This document shows, one piece after another, positions 6,099-12,694 of a DNA stretch of 12,945 bases. The position numbers were made by a program, and so were the translations under genes. How positions within the stretch are numbered: position 1 is the first letter of the stretch; every line of letters begins with the position of its first letter. A model generated the notes under the pieces. That model ran no database searches. It saw only the letters and a list, made by a program, of their open reading frames with translations, and had not been told where the DNA came from. The DNA is from CAZMGG01 sp964565715 (GTDB lineage: Bacteria; Planctomycetota; UBA1135; UBA2386). The stretch spans positions 1 to 12,945 of the forward strand of contig CAZMGG010000150.1 in NCBI GenBank assembly GCA_964565715.1, given 5' to 3'.

Positions 6099-6117
6099 CG
6101 GTTGGTCGATCCAACCG
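6099..6117 (+). promoter_or_regulatory. Perfect 7-bp inverted repeat just before the fliK-like start
   Basis: CGGTTGG (6099-6105) and CCAACCG (6111-6117) surround a 5-nt loop TCGAT, ending 5 nt before the ATG at 6123. As RNA, the hairpin occupies the place where a Shine-Dalgarno would be and none is seen, so it could affect translation. As DNA it could be an operator. Its centre is 35 bp from the centre of the repeat at 6065-6081. Confidence 0.4.
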
Positions 6118-6122
6118 TTGCC

Positions 6123-7247
6123 ATGGAACGCAGCCCCGATGCCGCGGCGGTGCCCGCCCGGGCGCCGCAGGCCCCGCCGGCCTCGCCGGCGCCGACGGCG
6201 GCTCCCGCGGTGGCGCCGCCGCCCGTGCTCGCACCCGGTGACGTGCTGCAGGCTACGGTGCTGGCGGCCGGCGACGGACGGGCGCGGCTGCAATGGCAGG
6301 GCGCGGTCATCGATGCGTTCACGGCGCTGCCCCTGCGCGCCGGCGAGACCTGGTCCCTGCGGGTCGCGGCGGTGCAGCCGCAGGTCGTGCTGACCTCGGG
6401 GCGGGCGGTTCCGTCGCTGGCCGATGCGCGGCTGGGCGGCATGCTGGGACCGGACGCGGCCGCCTGGCTGCAGCCACTGCGGGCGCTGATGGCCGGCGTC
6501 GACGTGGCTGGCGCGGGCCCGACCCACCCAGCCCTGGCCGGCTCCGCCGATCCTGGGCTGCAGGTGCCCCTGCGGCTGCTGCTCGGGGCCGCGCCCGCAG
6601 CCGAGGCTCTGCGGGCCCTGCACGGGCGGCTCGGGCACGACCAGGAGGCCCGCGTGCTGCGGCTGCCGCCGGCGCCGACCGCCGAGGTGGCGCCCGAGGT
6701 CGCGGCGTTGCGCCGGACGGCCAAGGCGACGGCGCTGACGCTGCTGGCCGAGCCGGAGGCGCCGGGCGAACCGGCGGGCCGGCGTTCCGCCGCCGCCGAA
6801 CTGGCGGCGGGGCTGGGCCGCATCGAGCGCGACAACGCCGCCCGGGCCGAGCAGGGGCTGCCGCAGTGGCTGCCGTTGCCGGCGGTGCCGCACCTGGGGC
6901 TGCGGGATGCACGGCTGTTCTGGGCGGCCGGCGGCGATGGCGCCGATGGCGAGGCCGGCGCGCGGCCGTTCACCATCGTGCTGCTGCTGGATCTCACGAG
7001 GCTCGGCGAACTGCGGGTCGACGTGGCGTTGCGCGGCGATGCGATCGGCGCGACCTTCACGGCCGTGCGGCCGGCGGCCGTGGCGCGGCTGCAGGAGGGC
7101 CTGGACGACCTCCGGCTGCGGCTGACCGACGCCGGGCTCGCCGTCGGTGCGCTGCGGGTGCGGCAGGCGCCCGGCGCCCGGCTGCCGGTGGCGGACCTGG
7201 TGCTGCGGCCGCGGGATCTCGACGCCCTGGTGGACCTGCATGCGTGA
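6123..7247 (+). CDS. FliK-like flagellar hook-length control protein, 374 aa
   Basis: FliK measures hook length and switches the flagellar export gate from hook to filament substrates. The evidence is the C-terminal domain (about 249-348): LPLPAVPHLGLRDARLFW, then FTIVLLLDLTRLGELRVDVALRG (the strand-LGEL-strand core), TFTAVRPAAVARLQEGLDDLRLRLTDAGLAVGALRV. This matches the FliK C-terminal pattern in order and spacing. The N-terminal part is Ala/Pro-rich and low-complexity (1-38), then weakly structured, as usual for FliK. There is no signal peptide, consistent with export through the flagellar apparatus. The ATG at 6123 follows a hairpin and lacks a Shine-Dalgarno. The 3' end overlaps the flhX-like gene by 8 bp, as in the ylqG-ylqH type pair of Bacillus, which strengthens the call. 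No other flagellar gene is in the window. I leave the symbol empty because sequence similarity could not be measured. Confidence 0.7.
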   Translation: MERSPDAAAVPARAPQAPPASPAPTAAPAVAPPPVLAPGDVLQATVLAAGDGRARLQWQGAVIDAFTALPLRAGETWSLRVAAVQPQVVLTSGRAVPSLADARLGGMLGPDAAAWLQPLRALMAGVDVAGAGPTHPALAGSADPGLQVPLRLLLGAAPAAEALRALHGRLGHDQEARVLRLPPAPTAEVAPEVAALRRTAKATALTLLAEPEAPGEPAGRRSAAAELAAGLGRIERDNAARAEQGLPQWLPLPAVPHLGLRDARLFWAAGGDGADGEAGARPFTIVLLLDLTRLGELRVDVALRGDAIGATFTAVRPAAVARLQEGLDDLRLRLTDAGLAVGALRVRQAPGARLPVADLVLRPRDLDALVDLHA

Positions 7248-7512
7248 CGACCGGCGCAACCTGCAGGCGGCGGCGCTCGGCTACGAACGCGGCCGCGACG
7301 CGGCGCCGCGGGTGCTCGCCCGCGGCGGCGGCGAGGTGGCGCAGAACATCCTGCAGCGGGCCGCGGCCCACTCTGTGCCGGTCGAGCGGGATCCGGACTT
7401 GCTGCAGTGCCTCGGGCCGCTGCAGGTGGGCGATGCCATCCCCGTGCAGGCCTACGAGGCCGTCGCGGGCATCCTGGCGTTCCTCTACGCGCGAAACGGG
7501 GGCTCGCCGTAG
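7240..7512 (+). CDS. FlhB C-terminal-domain-like protein (FlhX type), 90 aa
   Basis: A stand-alone version of the cytoplasmic domain of the export-gate protein FlhB. The pattern is clear: AAALGYERGRDAAPRVLARG (10-29), then GEVAQNILQRAAAHSVPVERDPDLLQCLGPLQVGDAIP (31-68) and AYEAVAGILAFLYARN (71-86). FlhB's transmembrane part is absent, and so is the self-cleaving NPTH motif: the region normally after that cleavage site starts the protein. Such FlhX proteins are known to substitute for the C-terminal half of FlhB in some bacteria. It is cytoplasmic and probably works at the export gate together with the FliK-like product. The ATG at 7240 overlaps the preceding gene's stop by 8 bp, which indicates translational coupling. 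The stop is only 2 nt from that of the convergent VWA gene. Confidence 0.75.
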   Translation: MRDDRRNLQAAALGYERGRDAAPRVLARGGGEVAQNILQRAAAHSVPVERDPDLLQCLGPLQVGDAIPVQAYEAVAGILAFLYARNGGSP

Positions 7513-7514
7513 CC

Positions 7515-9149
7515 CTACTTCTTGCCGAACTCGAACACGTCGCCGTGGCACTGCGTGGCCAGGGCCCGCAGCAGGCCCATGTTGGCCTCGCCGATGCCGA
7601 TGCAGTGCATGCGCACGGCGCGGAACGCGTTCATCCGCTGCACGTCGGCCAGCAGCCACTCCTGGGTGTTGTAGGGGCCAAAGTAGACCAGGTTGGGCGT
7701 CCGCGGTGCGCCCGCCTTGTACTCGGTGTCGACGACCACGACGCCCTCGCCGTAGTCCTTGTCGGTGAGGTGGAAGTCGTCCCACGAGGGGTCGCCGTCG
7801 GACAGCAGGAAGATCGTGTCGCAGCCGTCGGTGAGCGCCGCCGGGTGCACGTAGGCGTCCTCCTCGATGTAGCCCTTGTCGCACAGGCCGAACGCCCGGC
7901 GCAGGCCCGAGTGCATGTTGGTCTTGCCGCGCAGGGTGCCGTCGGGAGCCTTCTGCGGGTCCGGCTTGCCGAGCTGGATCGAGTCGAGTTCGGCGATCAC
8001 GCGGGCGACGTTGCCCTTGGTCGCCTTGATCAGGCCCTTGGTCGAGTCCAGGGTGCCGGACTCGTCGCCGAACCAGACGATGCTGAAGTACTTGTCGTTG
8101 TCGAGGCGCTGCAGCGAGATCTTGAGCTGCTCCCGGGCGAGGTCGAAGCGCGTCTTGATGAGGTGCCAGGGCAGGTCGCTCTCGTCGGGCAGGACGCCCT
8201 TCGGGCGCTTGCGCGGCGGGCCGGTGATCGGGCCCTGCGGCTTCATCGACGGCGAGATCTCCTTGCACATCGAGTCCGACATGTCGACGACGTAGCAGAA
8301 GCGCTCGCCGTCGGTCTCGACGCCGAAGAAGCGCGGGCGCGCGGCGGTCTGCGACTGCTTCGGCGTCTTGACCTCGCCGCGCTGCAGCAGCTCGAGCCAC
8401 GACTCCGGGTCGACGAACAACGCCGGGCCGTTCAGGGTCCACTGCAGGTGCCGCGCCATCTGCACCTTGGCGGTGTGGGTCAGCTTGACGTCCGGCTGCA
8501 GCAGGTTGATGTAGGCGACCAGACCGAGCCGGAACTGCTCGTCGTTGACCTTCTGCTTGTTGTCGTGGATCGCCCGCGACATGGCGCCGAGCAGGGCGTT
8601 GCGATCCGCCTCGTTCTTCGGGAAGTCGGCGCAGGCCATCTGGATGGCCGCGGACAGGCTGGAGCTGCGGGCCATGCCCAGCCCGAGGATCGCGGCGGCC
8701 CGGTGCAGGGCGTTCTTGTCGCGCTCGACGATGGCCAGCGCCTCCTCCGGGCCCACCCGGTTGGTCTGGATCTTCAGCGTCTGCGCCCACAGCCAGGTGT
8801 CCACCGGCCGGGCGAAGGCCTTGCGCAGGGCCGCCAGGGGTGCGGCGGCCTCGGGCAGATCGAAGTGGCGGCCGAACAGCGTCGCCAGCGTGTAGCGGGC
8901 GTGCTCCTGATGATCGCGGGGCTTCTGGTAGTCGGCGATCAGGATCTCGAGCGCCTCCGGGCGACCGGTCCTGGCCAGCTTCTCCCGCCCCTCGGTGTGA
9001 TGGACGAAGGGCAGGCGCTTGATGCACTCCTGGTAGCGGGCCAGTGCCTCCTCGTAGGCGCCGCCGGTCTGCTGGGCGGGCATCGGATCCGACGCGGTCA
9101 GGGCCAGGGCCAGGACGAGGGCGGAACGCTTGCTCGGGGGTGCGACCAT
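7515..9149 (-). CDS. Exported VWA-domain protein with helical N-terminal region, 544 aa
   Basis: The N-terminus reads as a signal peptide (basic KR at 7-8, hydrophobic SALVLALALTAS at 9-20, likely cleavage after MPA near 25), so the protein should be exported. Residues about 30-260 are alpha-helical with HEAT- or TPR-like periodicity (for example PEALEILIADYQ, ARYTLATLFGRHF, HRAAAILGLGMARS). A von Willebrand factor A domain follows (about 282-540): FCYVVDMSDSM carries the metal site as Asp289-x-Ser291-x-Ser293, with Thr410 (KTNMHSGL) and Asp451 (LLSDGDPSW) completing a full MIDAS. It can therefore bind Mg2+ or Mn2+ and probably a protein ligand. No enzyme motif is visible. It follows the sulfatase gene on the same strand by 47 nt with a hairpin between, so co-transcription is likely. 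No Shine-Dalgarno is seen at the chosen ATG. Family function is unknown; adhesion or assembly is a guess. Confidence 0.8.
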   Translation of the reverse strand: MVAPPSKRSALVLALALTASDPMPAQQTGGAYEEALARYQECIKRLPFVHHTEGREKLARTGRPEALEILIADYQKPRDHQEHARYTLATLFGRHFDLPEAAAPLAALRKAFARPVDTWLWAQTLKIQTNRVGPEEALAIVERDKNALHRAAAILGLGMARSSSLSAAIQMACADFPKNEADRNALLGAMSRAIHDNKQKVNDEQFRLGLVAYINLLQPDVKLTHTAKVQMARHLQWTLNGPALFVDPESWLELLQRGEVKTPKQSQTAARPRFFGVETDGERFCYVVDMSDSMCKEISPSMKPQGPITGPPRKRPKGVLPDESDLPWHLIKTRFDLAREQLKISLQRLDNDKYFSIVWFGDESGTLDSTKGLIKATKGNVARVIAELDSIQLGKPDPQKAPDGTLRGKTNMHSGLRRAFGLCDKGYIEEDAYVHPAALTDGCDTIFLLSDGDPSWDDFHLTDKDYGEGVVVVDTEYKAGAPRTPNLVYFGPYNTQEWLLADVQRMNAFRAVRMHCIGIGEANMGLLRALATQCHGDVFEFGKK

Positions 9150-9173
9150 CGGTTTGACCAGTAGTCCGGGACG

Positions 9174-9190
9174 GGCGGATGGTATCCGCC
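9174..9190 (-). promoter_or_regulatory. Hairpin between the sulfatase and VWA genes
   Basis: GGCGGAT (9174-9180) and ATCCGCC (9184-9190) are perfectly complementary around a 3-nt loop. The stem begins 6 nt after the sulfatase stop in the direction of transcription and ends about 25 nt before the VWA start. No T-run follows on the minus strand, so this is more likely an mRNA-stability or partial attenuation element than a terminator. Confidence 0.45.
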
Positions 9191-9196
9191 GGGCGT

Positions 9197-11239
9197 TCAG
9201 CGGCGCAGGCTCTGCCGGATCCGCGCCGCCACCGCCTCGCCCAGCACGCGACTGCCGGCGGGCGTGAAGTGCACGTCGGCCCGACGCTGCAGTTCGCCCA
9301 GGCGGTCGCGGACGGTGCCATCCAGGTCGTTCACGGCGCAGCCGTGGCGGGCGGCGACCGCGACCAGCGCCGCGTTGTAGCGGGCGACGTCGGCCGGGGC
9401 CCGGAACGGCCGCACCGGGCCGTCGGGCACCGGCGTGGTGGTGGCGAGCACGACCGTGGCGCCGGTCTTCACCATGGCCGCCACCAGGGTGTCGAGCTGC
9501 TTCTCGTACTCGTCGACCGGCGTCTGCGGCGGATGCGAAGGATCGTTGCTGTTGGCGCCGGTGCCGGGCTGCACGTGCTTCAGGTCGTGCAGGCCGAAGT
9601 TGGCGTGGATCACGTCCCAGCGGCCGCCCTCGGCGGTGAGCCAGGCCTCGATCCGCCGCAGCCCGTGGTCGGTGCCCGCGCAGTTCTCGGCGTCGTTGAA
9701 GTTCCGCATCGGCCGGAACACCTCGGCCTCGCCGCGCAGCAGCCGCTTCACGTCCTCGTGGTAGCCCATGCTGATCGAGTCGCCGAGCAGCAGCACCCGC
9801 GGCAGCGGCCGGTGGGCCGGATTGGGCCGCGGCAGGCGCGCGCCGACGGCGGCCAGGTGCTCGTGCAGGGCCGCGCTCAGGGCCTGCACCCGCTCGGGCT
9901 GCGCCGGCGCCAGGTCGCGCCTCTCGCCGAGGTCGGCGGCGAGGTCGTAGAGCTCGAAGCGCGGGCCGGCATGGTGCTCGATCAGCTTCCAGCGGCCGTC
10001 GCGCACGATGCCGTGCGGGCCGAGTTCGCCGCGGTAGTGCGGGAAGTGCCAGAACAGGCGGCGCCCGGGCATCGTGGCCCCTGGATCGCGCAGCCGCGGC
10101 AGAAGCGAGATGCCGTCCAGCTCGCGTCCGGGCAACGGCGCGCCGGTGGCGGCGGCGATGGTCGGCAGCCAGTCGACGCTGGTCACCGGCAGGGCGTCGA
10201 CGCAGCCCGCGGCGATCACGCCGGGCCAGCGCACCAGCAGCGGCACGCGGATCCCGCCCTCGTACTGGGTGCCCTTGCCCGAACGCAGCGGCGCGTTGTC
10301 GGTCACCGGCACCAGTCCGCCGTTGTCGCTGGTGAACACCACCAGCGTGCGATCGGCGATGCCGTGCTCGTCCAGCGCCGCCAGGATCCGGCCCATGGCC
10401 CGATCCACGCTCTCCACCATGGTGGCGTAGGCGGCGTTCGCCTGGTTGGTCTTCGGCTTGGCGCGGTAGTGCCGCAGCCGGGCCGGATCGGCCTCGATCG
10501 GCGTGTGCACCGCGTAGTGGCAGAGGTGCAGGTAGAACGGCCGCGCCGAGTTGCGGCCGACGAACGCCACCGCCTCGTCGGCCTCGCGGTCGGTCAGGTA
10601 CTGGCCGGGCGTGCGGCCCGGCAGGCCCGGGATGCCCTGGGGCAGGGACTTCGTCGTGAACGGATCCAGGTAGGTCGGCGGCTGGCCGTAGTCGCAGCCG
10701 CCGAAGTTCTCGGCGAAGCCCTGGTGCTCGGGATACCACGCGTCGTCGCCCAGGTGCCACTTGCCGATGTGGGCGGTGGCGTAGCCGCGCTCGGCCAGCA
10801 GCTCGGCGATGGTCACCTCGTCGAGATCCAGCCAGAACGGGTTCGGCGGGCACAGCAGCGCCTGCCGCGGGCCGCCCTCGTAGTCGGTCGGGTGGGCTTC
10901 GGGCGTGGCGCCGCCGGGTCGCTGGAAGCGGGCGCGGATCCAGTCGGTGATGCCGGTGCGGGCCGGCGAGCGGCCGGTCAGCAGCGCCGCGCGGGTCGGC
11001 GAGCACACCGCGCAGGCGGCATAGGCGTCGGTGAAGCGCACGCCCTGCTGCGCCAGCCGGTCGAGGTTCGGCGTCTCGTGGTAGGTGCTGCCGGTGCAGC
11101 CGAGGTCGGCCCAGCCGAGGTCGTCGACCACCACCAGGATGACATTGGGCGGCGGCGGATCCTGGGCGCGCAGGTGGGCCGGGCAGGCGAGGGCGAGGAA
11201 CGCCGCCAGCAGCGCGGCCGGGTGGAAGCGGATCCGCAT
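9197..11239 (-). CDS. Exported sulfatase fused to a C-terminal SGNH/GDSL hydrolase, 680 aa
   Basis: A two-enzyme protein. A signal peptide (residues 1-25, ending LRAQ) sends it to the periplasm or outside. The sulfatase domain (about 31-465) shows VVVDDLGWADLG (metal Asp39, Asp40), the C-x-P-x-R signature CSPTR (79-83) whose Cys79 would become formylglycine, GKWHLG (159-164), HYAVHTP (241-247), SDNGG (304-308) and Lys322. The SGNH domain (about 480-676) shows LLGDSISMGY (nucleophile Ser488 in GDS), ANFGLHDLK (Asn547) and ADVHFTPAG (His657). Together they should remove sulfate esters and acyl or similar esters, plausibly from one sulfated polysaccharide. No formylglycine-generating enzyme is in the window. 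Start: the ATG at 11239 gives a clean signal peptide; the in-frame ATG at 11266 would add nine residues and lies inside an inverted repeat. The VWA gene follows 47 nt downstream. Confidence 0.9.
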   Translation of the reverse strand: MRIRFHPAALLAAFLALACPAHLRAQDPPPPNVILVVVDDLGWADLGCTGSTYHETPNLDRLAQQGVRFTDAYAACAVCSPTRAALLTGRSPARTGITDWIRARFQRPGGATPEAHPTDYEGGPRQALLCPPNPFWLDLDEVTIAELLAERGYATAHIGKWHLGDDAWYPEHQGFAENFGGCDYGQPPTYLDPFTTKSLPQGIPGLPGRTPGQYLTDREADEAVAFVGRNSARPFYLHLCHYAVHTPIEADPARLRHYRAKPKTNQANAAYATMVESVDRAMGRILAALDEHGIADRTLVVFTSDNGGLVPVTDNAPLRSGKGTQYEGGIRVPLLVRWPGVIAAGCVDALPVTSVDWLPTIAAATGAPLPGRELDGISLLPRLRDPGATMPGRRLFWHFPHYRGELGPHGIVRDGRWKLIEHHAGPRFELYDLAADLGERRDLAPAQPERVQALSAALHEHLAAVGARLPRPNPAHRPLPRVLLLGDSISMGYHEDVKRLLRGEAEVFRPMRNFNDAENCAGTDHGLRRIEAWLTAEGGRWDVIHANFGLHDLKHVQPGTGANSNDPSHPPQTPVDEYEKQLDTLVAAMVKTGATVVLATTTPVPDGPVRPFRAPADVARYNAALVAVAARHGCAVNDLDGTVRDRLGELQRRADVHFTPAGSRVLGEAVAARIRQSLRR

Positions 11240-11253
11240 GGGTTTCCGCGTGG

Positions 11254-11287
11254 GACGGTAGCCCATGCGGCTTCTACCGTCGAAGCC
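11254..11287. promoter_or_regulatory. Overlapping, mutually exclusive inverted repeats in the sulfatase/membrane-protein divergent region
   Basis: GACGGTAG (11254-11261) and CTACCGTC (11274-11281) form a perfect 8-bp inverted repeat with a 12-nt spacer. A second one, GGCTTC (11269-11274) with GAAGCC (11282-11287), has a 7-nt loop made of the other repeat's arm, so the two cannot form together. The first is a plausible operator for both divergent genes; on RNA the pair could switch. The upstream alternative ATG of the sulfatase (11266) lies in the first loop. A 7-bp tandem repeat GGCGTCC (11291-11297, 11298-11304) follows. Role is inferred. Confidence 0.45.
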
Positions 11288-11328
11288 TGCGGCGTCCGGC
11301 GTCCGGCGCCGCTACGCTGGGCCCGCAC

Positions 11329-11676
11329 ATGGACCCCACCATCTACCGTCAGATCCACCTGATCGGCGTCATCGTCCTGTTCCTGGGCCTCGGCGGCATG
11401 CTGTCCCATGCCGGCCGCGACCAGAAGGCGCCATGGGTGTACGCCGTCCTGCACGGGCTCGGCCTCCTGGCGATCCTGGTGGCGGGCTTCGGCTCCCAGG
11501 CCAGGCTGGAACTCGGCTTCCCGGGCTGGCTGCTGGTCAAGATCGGCGTCTGGATCCTGCTGGCGGCCCTGCCCTTCCTGGTCCGGCGCGGCTGGATCCC
11601 GGCGTTCCTCGCTTGGCTGGTGGCGGCCGGACTGGGCGGCGCGGCGGTCTGGCTGGCGGTCCTGAAGCCGTTCTAG
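11329..11676 (+). CDS. Small four-helix membrane protein, 115 aa
   Basis: I do not recognise the family with certainty. Four hydrophobic segments are seen, at about 8-26, 37-55, 66-85 and 91-112. Residues that look structural or ligand-binding are His10 (RQIHLIG), His27 (LSHAG), His42 (VLHGLGLLAILVAGFG) and Lys71 (WLLVKIGVWIL). The His-helix and Lys-Trp pattern is reminiscent of small SirB- or CopD-like inner-membrane proteins, some of which bind haem or copper; this is a resemblance, not an identification. The ATG at 11329 is the first possible start and lacks a Shine-Dalgarno. The gene stands alone on the plus strand, divergent from the sulfatase. Its TAG overlaps the stop codon of the convergent rtcA within a shared CTAG (11673-11676). 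Confidence 0.7.
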   Translation: MDPTIYRQIHLIGVIVLFLGLGGMLSHAGRDQKAPWVYAVLHGLGLLAILVAGFGSQARLELGFPGWLLVKIGVWILLAALPFLVRRGWIPAFLAWLVAAGLGGAAVWLAVLKPF

Positions 11677-12692
11677 GCCGGCGCGCACCGAACGGTCCAA
11701 GTGCCGGCATCGCCGTCGGCGGTGAAGGCGAACCGGACCGGCAGGAAGCGGGCGATCACCTCGGCATTGGTGCGCGTGTGCGCCGACGGTTCGCCGGTGC
11801 GGAACTCGCCGCCGCCCGCGAGCGCCATCGGCAGCAGCAGCTGGTCGGCCAGGTGCTCGCCCACCGGCGCGTCGGTGCGCAGGTAGGCGAGCGCGGCCTC
11901 GGCGGCCTCGGCGGCGACCTCCTCCGCCGGGCGGCCCTTCCGGCCGAAACCGGTGGTCACCTCGGTGACGTGCGCGAACGGCAGCTCCACCAGCACGGCG
12001 TTGCCCGGCCCGTAGGACGCGACGTTCTCGACCCGGGCCTGATCCTCGCCGAGCCCCAGCCGTGCTTGCAGCACGCCCACCTCCCGCTCGCCGATGTGCG
12101 ACGGCAGCTTGCTGCAGAGCACCCGCGCCTGCACCGGCCCGGCCGCGCCCCGCTCCCGCAGGATCAGGGGGCGCAGCCGCGAGGGCTGCACCGTGGCGAA
12201 CAGGCGGCCGCCGCCCGCGGGATGGAAGCCCGCTCGCACCAGGTGCAGCTCGACGGCGCCGCCCATCGCCCGGAGCTGCGGCAGGAACGCGCTCTGCACG
12301 AAGTCGCACGGCGGTGCCCACGGGTTGTGGGTGCCGCCCTCCAGCACCACCGTGGTCGCCGCCGGCGCCGCCAGCAGGGCCGGCAGCAGGGTCTGCAGCA
12401 CCAGCGTCGTGCTGCCGGCGGTGCCGACCGTGCAGCGGAACTCGCCGCCGCGCAGCGTGCCGGGGCGGAACGTCAGTTCCGTCGACGCCACCCGGTCGCC
12501 CTCGACGCTGGCATCGCCGAGCTGGGCCGCGGCCTGCACCGCCGTCAGGTGCTGGCGCATCAGCCCCGGCTTCTCCCGGCGCGCACGGATGTGCGTGATC
12601 CGGAACGGCTGCCCGGTCACCAGCGACAGCGACAGCGCCGTCCGCAGCACCTGCCCGCCGCCCTCGCCGGCGCTGCCGTCGATCGCGATCAC
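11673..12692 (-). CDS. rtcA: RNA 3'-terminal phosphate cyclase RtcA
   Basis: Converts RNA 3'-phosphate ends to 2',3'-cyclic phosphate using ATP through an adenylated histidine; cytoplasmic. The 339-residue length matches the family. Visible marks are the N-terminal IDGSAGEGGGQVLRTALSLS (4-23), GKPFRI-like TGQPFRI, the ARREKPGL motif (38-45), QHLTAVQAA, EGGTHNPWAPPCDF (118-131), HPAGGG (157-162), and the C-terminal EHLADQLLLPMAL (279-291) with SAHTRTN (303-309), whose His305 I align with the adenylated His309 of the E. coli enzyme. The start is a GTG at 12692, supported by GAAGGG with a 6-nt spacer and by the family N-terminus; no ATG fits. The gene starts 2 nt after the rtcB stop, so the two are probably translationally coupled in one RNA-repair operon. 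No rtcR-type regulator is in view. Confidence 0.95.
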   Translation of the reverse strand: MIAIDGSAGEGGGQVLRTALSLSLVTGQPFRITHIRARREKPGLMRQHLTAVQAAAQLGDASVEGDRVASTELTFRPGTLRGGEFRCTVGTAGSTTLVLQTLLPALLAAPAATTVVLEGGTHNPWAPPCDFVQSAFLPQLRAMGGAVELHLVRAGFHPAGGGRLFATVQPSRLRPLILRERGAAGPVQARVLCSKLPSHIGEREVGVLQARLGLGEDQARVENVASYGPGNAVLVELPFAHVTEVTTGFGRKGRPAEEVAAEAAEAALAYLRTDAPVGEHLADQLLLPMALAGGGEFRTGEPSAHTRTNAEVIARFLPVRFAFTADGDAGTWTVRCAPA

Positions 12693-12694
12693 GC

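Noticed and set aside
7407..9164. Long plus-strand open frame opposite the VWA gene
   Set aside because: Composition is typical of an antisense shadow, with no domain pattern; the minus-strand frame carries the VWA residues and signal peptide.
7515..11006. A single 1163-codon open frame on the minus strand covering both the sulfatase and the VWA gene
   Set aside because: Its first half is an out-of-frame, Arg/Ala/Pro-rich reading of the sulfatase gene caused by high GC. Only the part from 9149 down shows a signal peptide and domain structure.
9179..11362. Long plus-strand open frame opposite the sulfatase gene
   Set aside because: The opposite strand encodes unmistakable sulfatase and SGNH motifs. 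This frame has only low-complexity residues.
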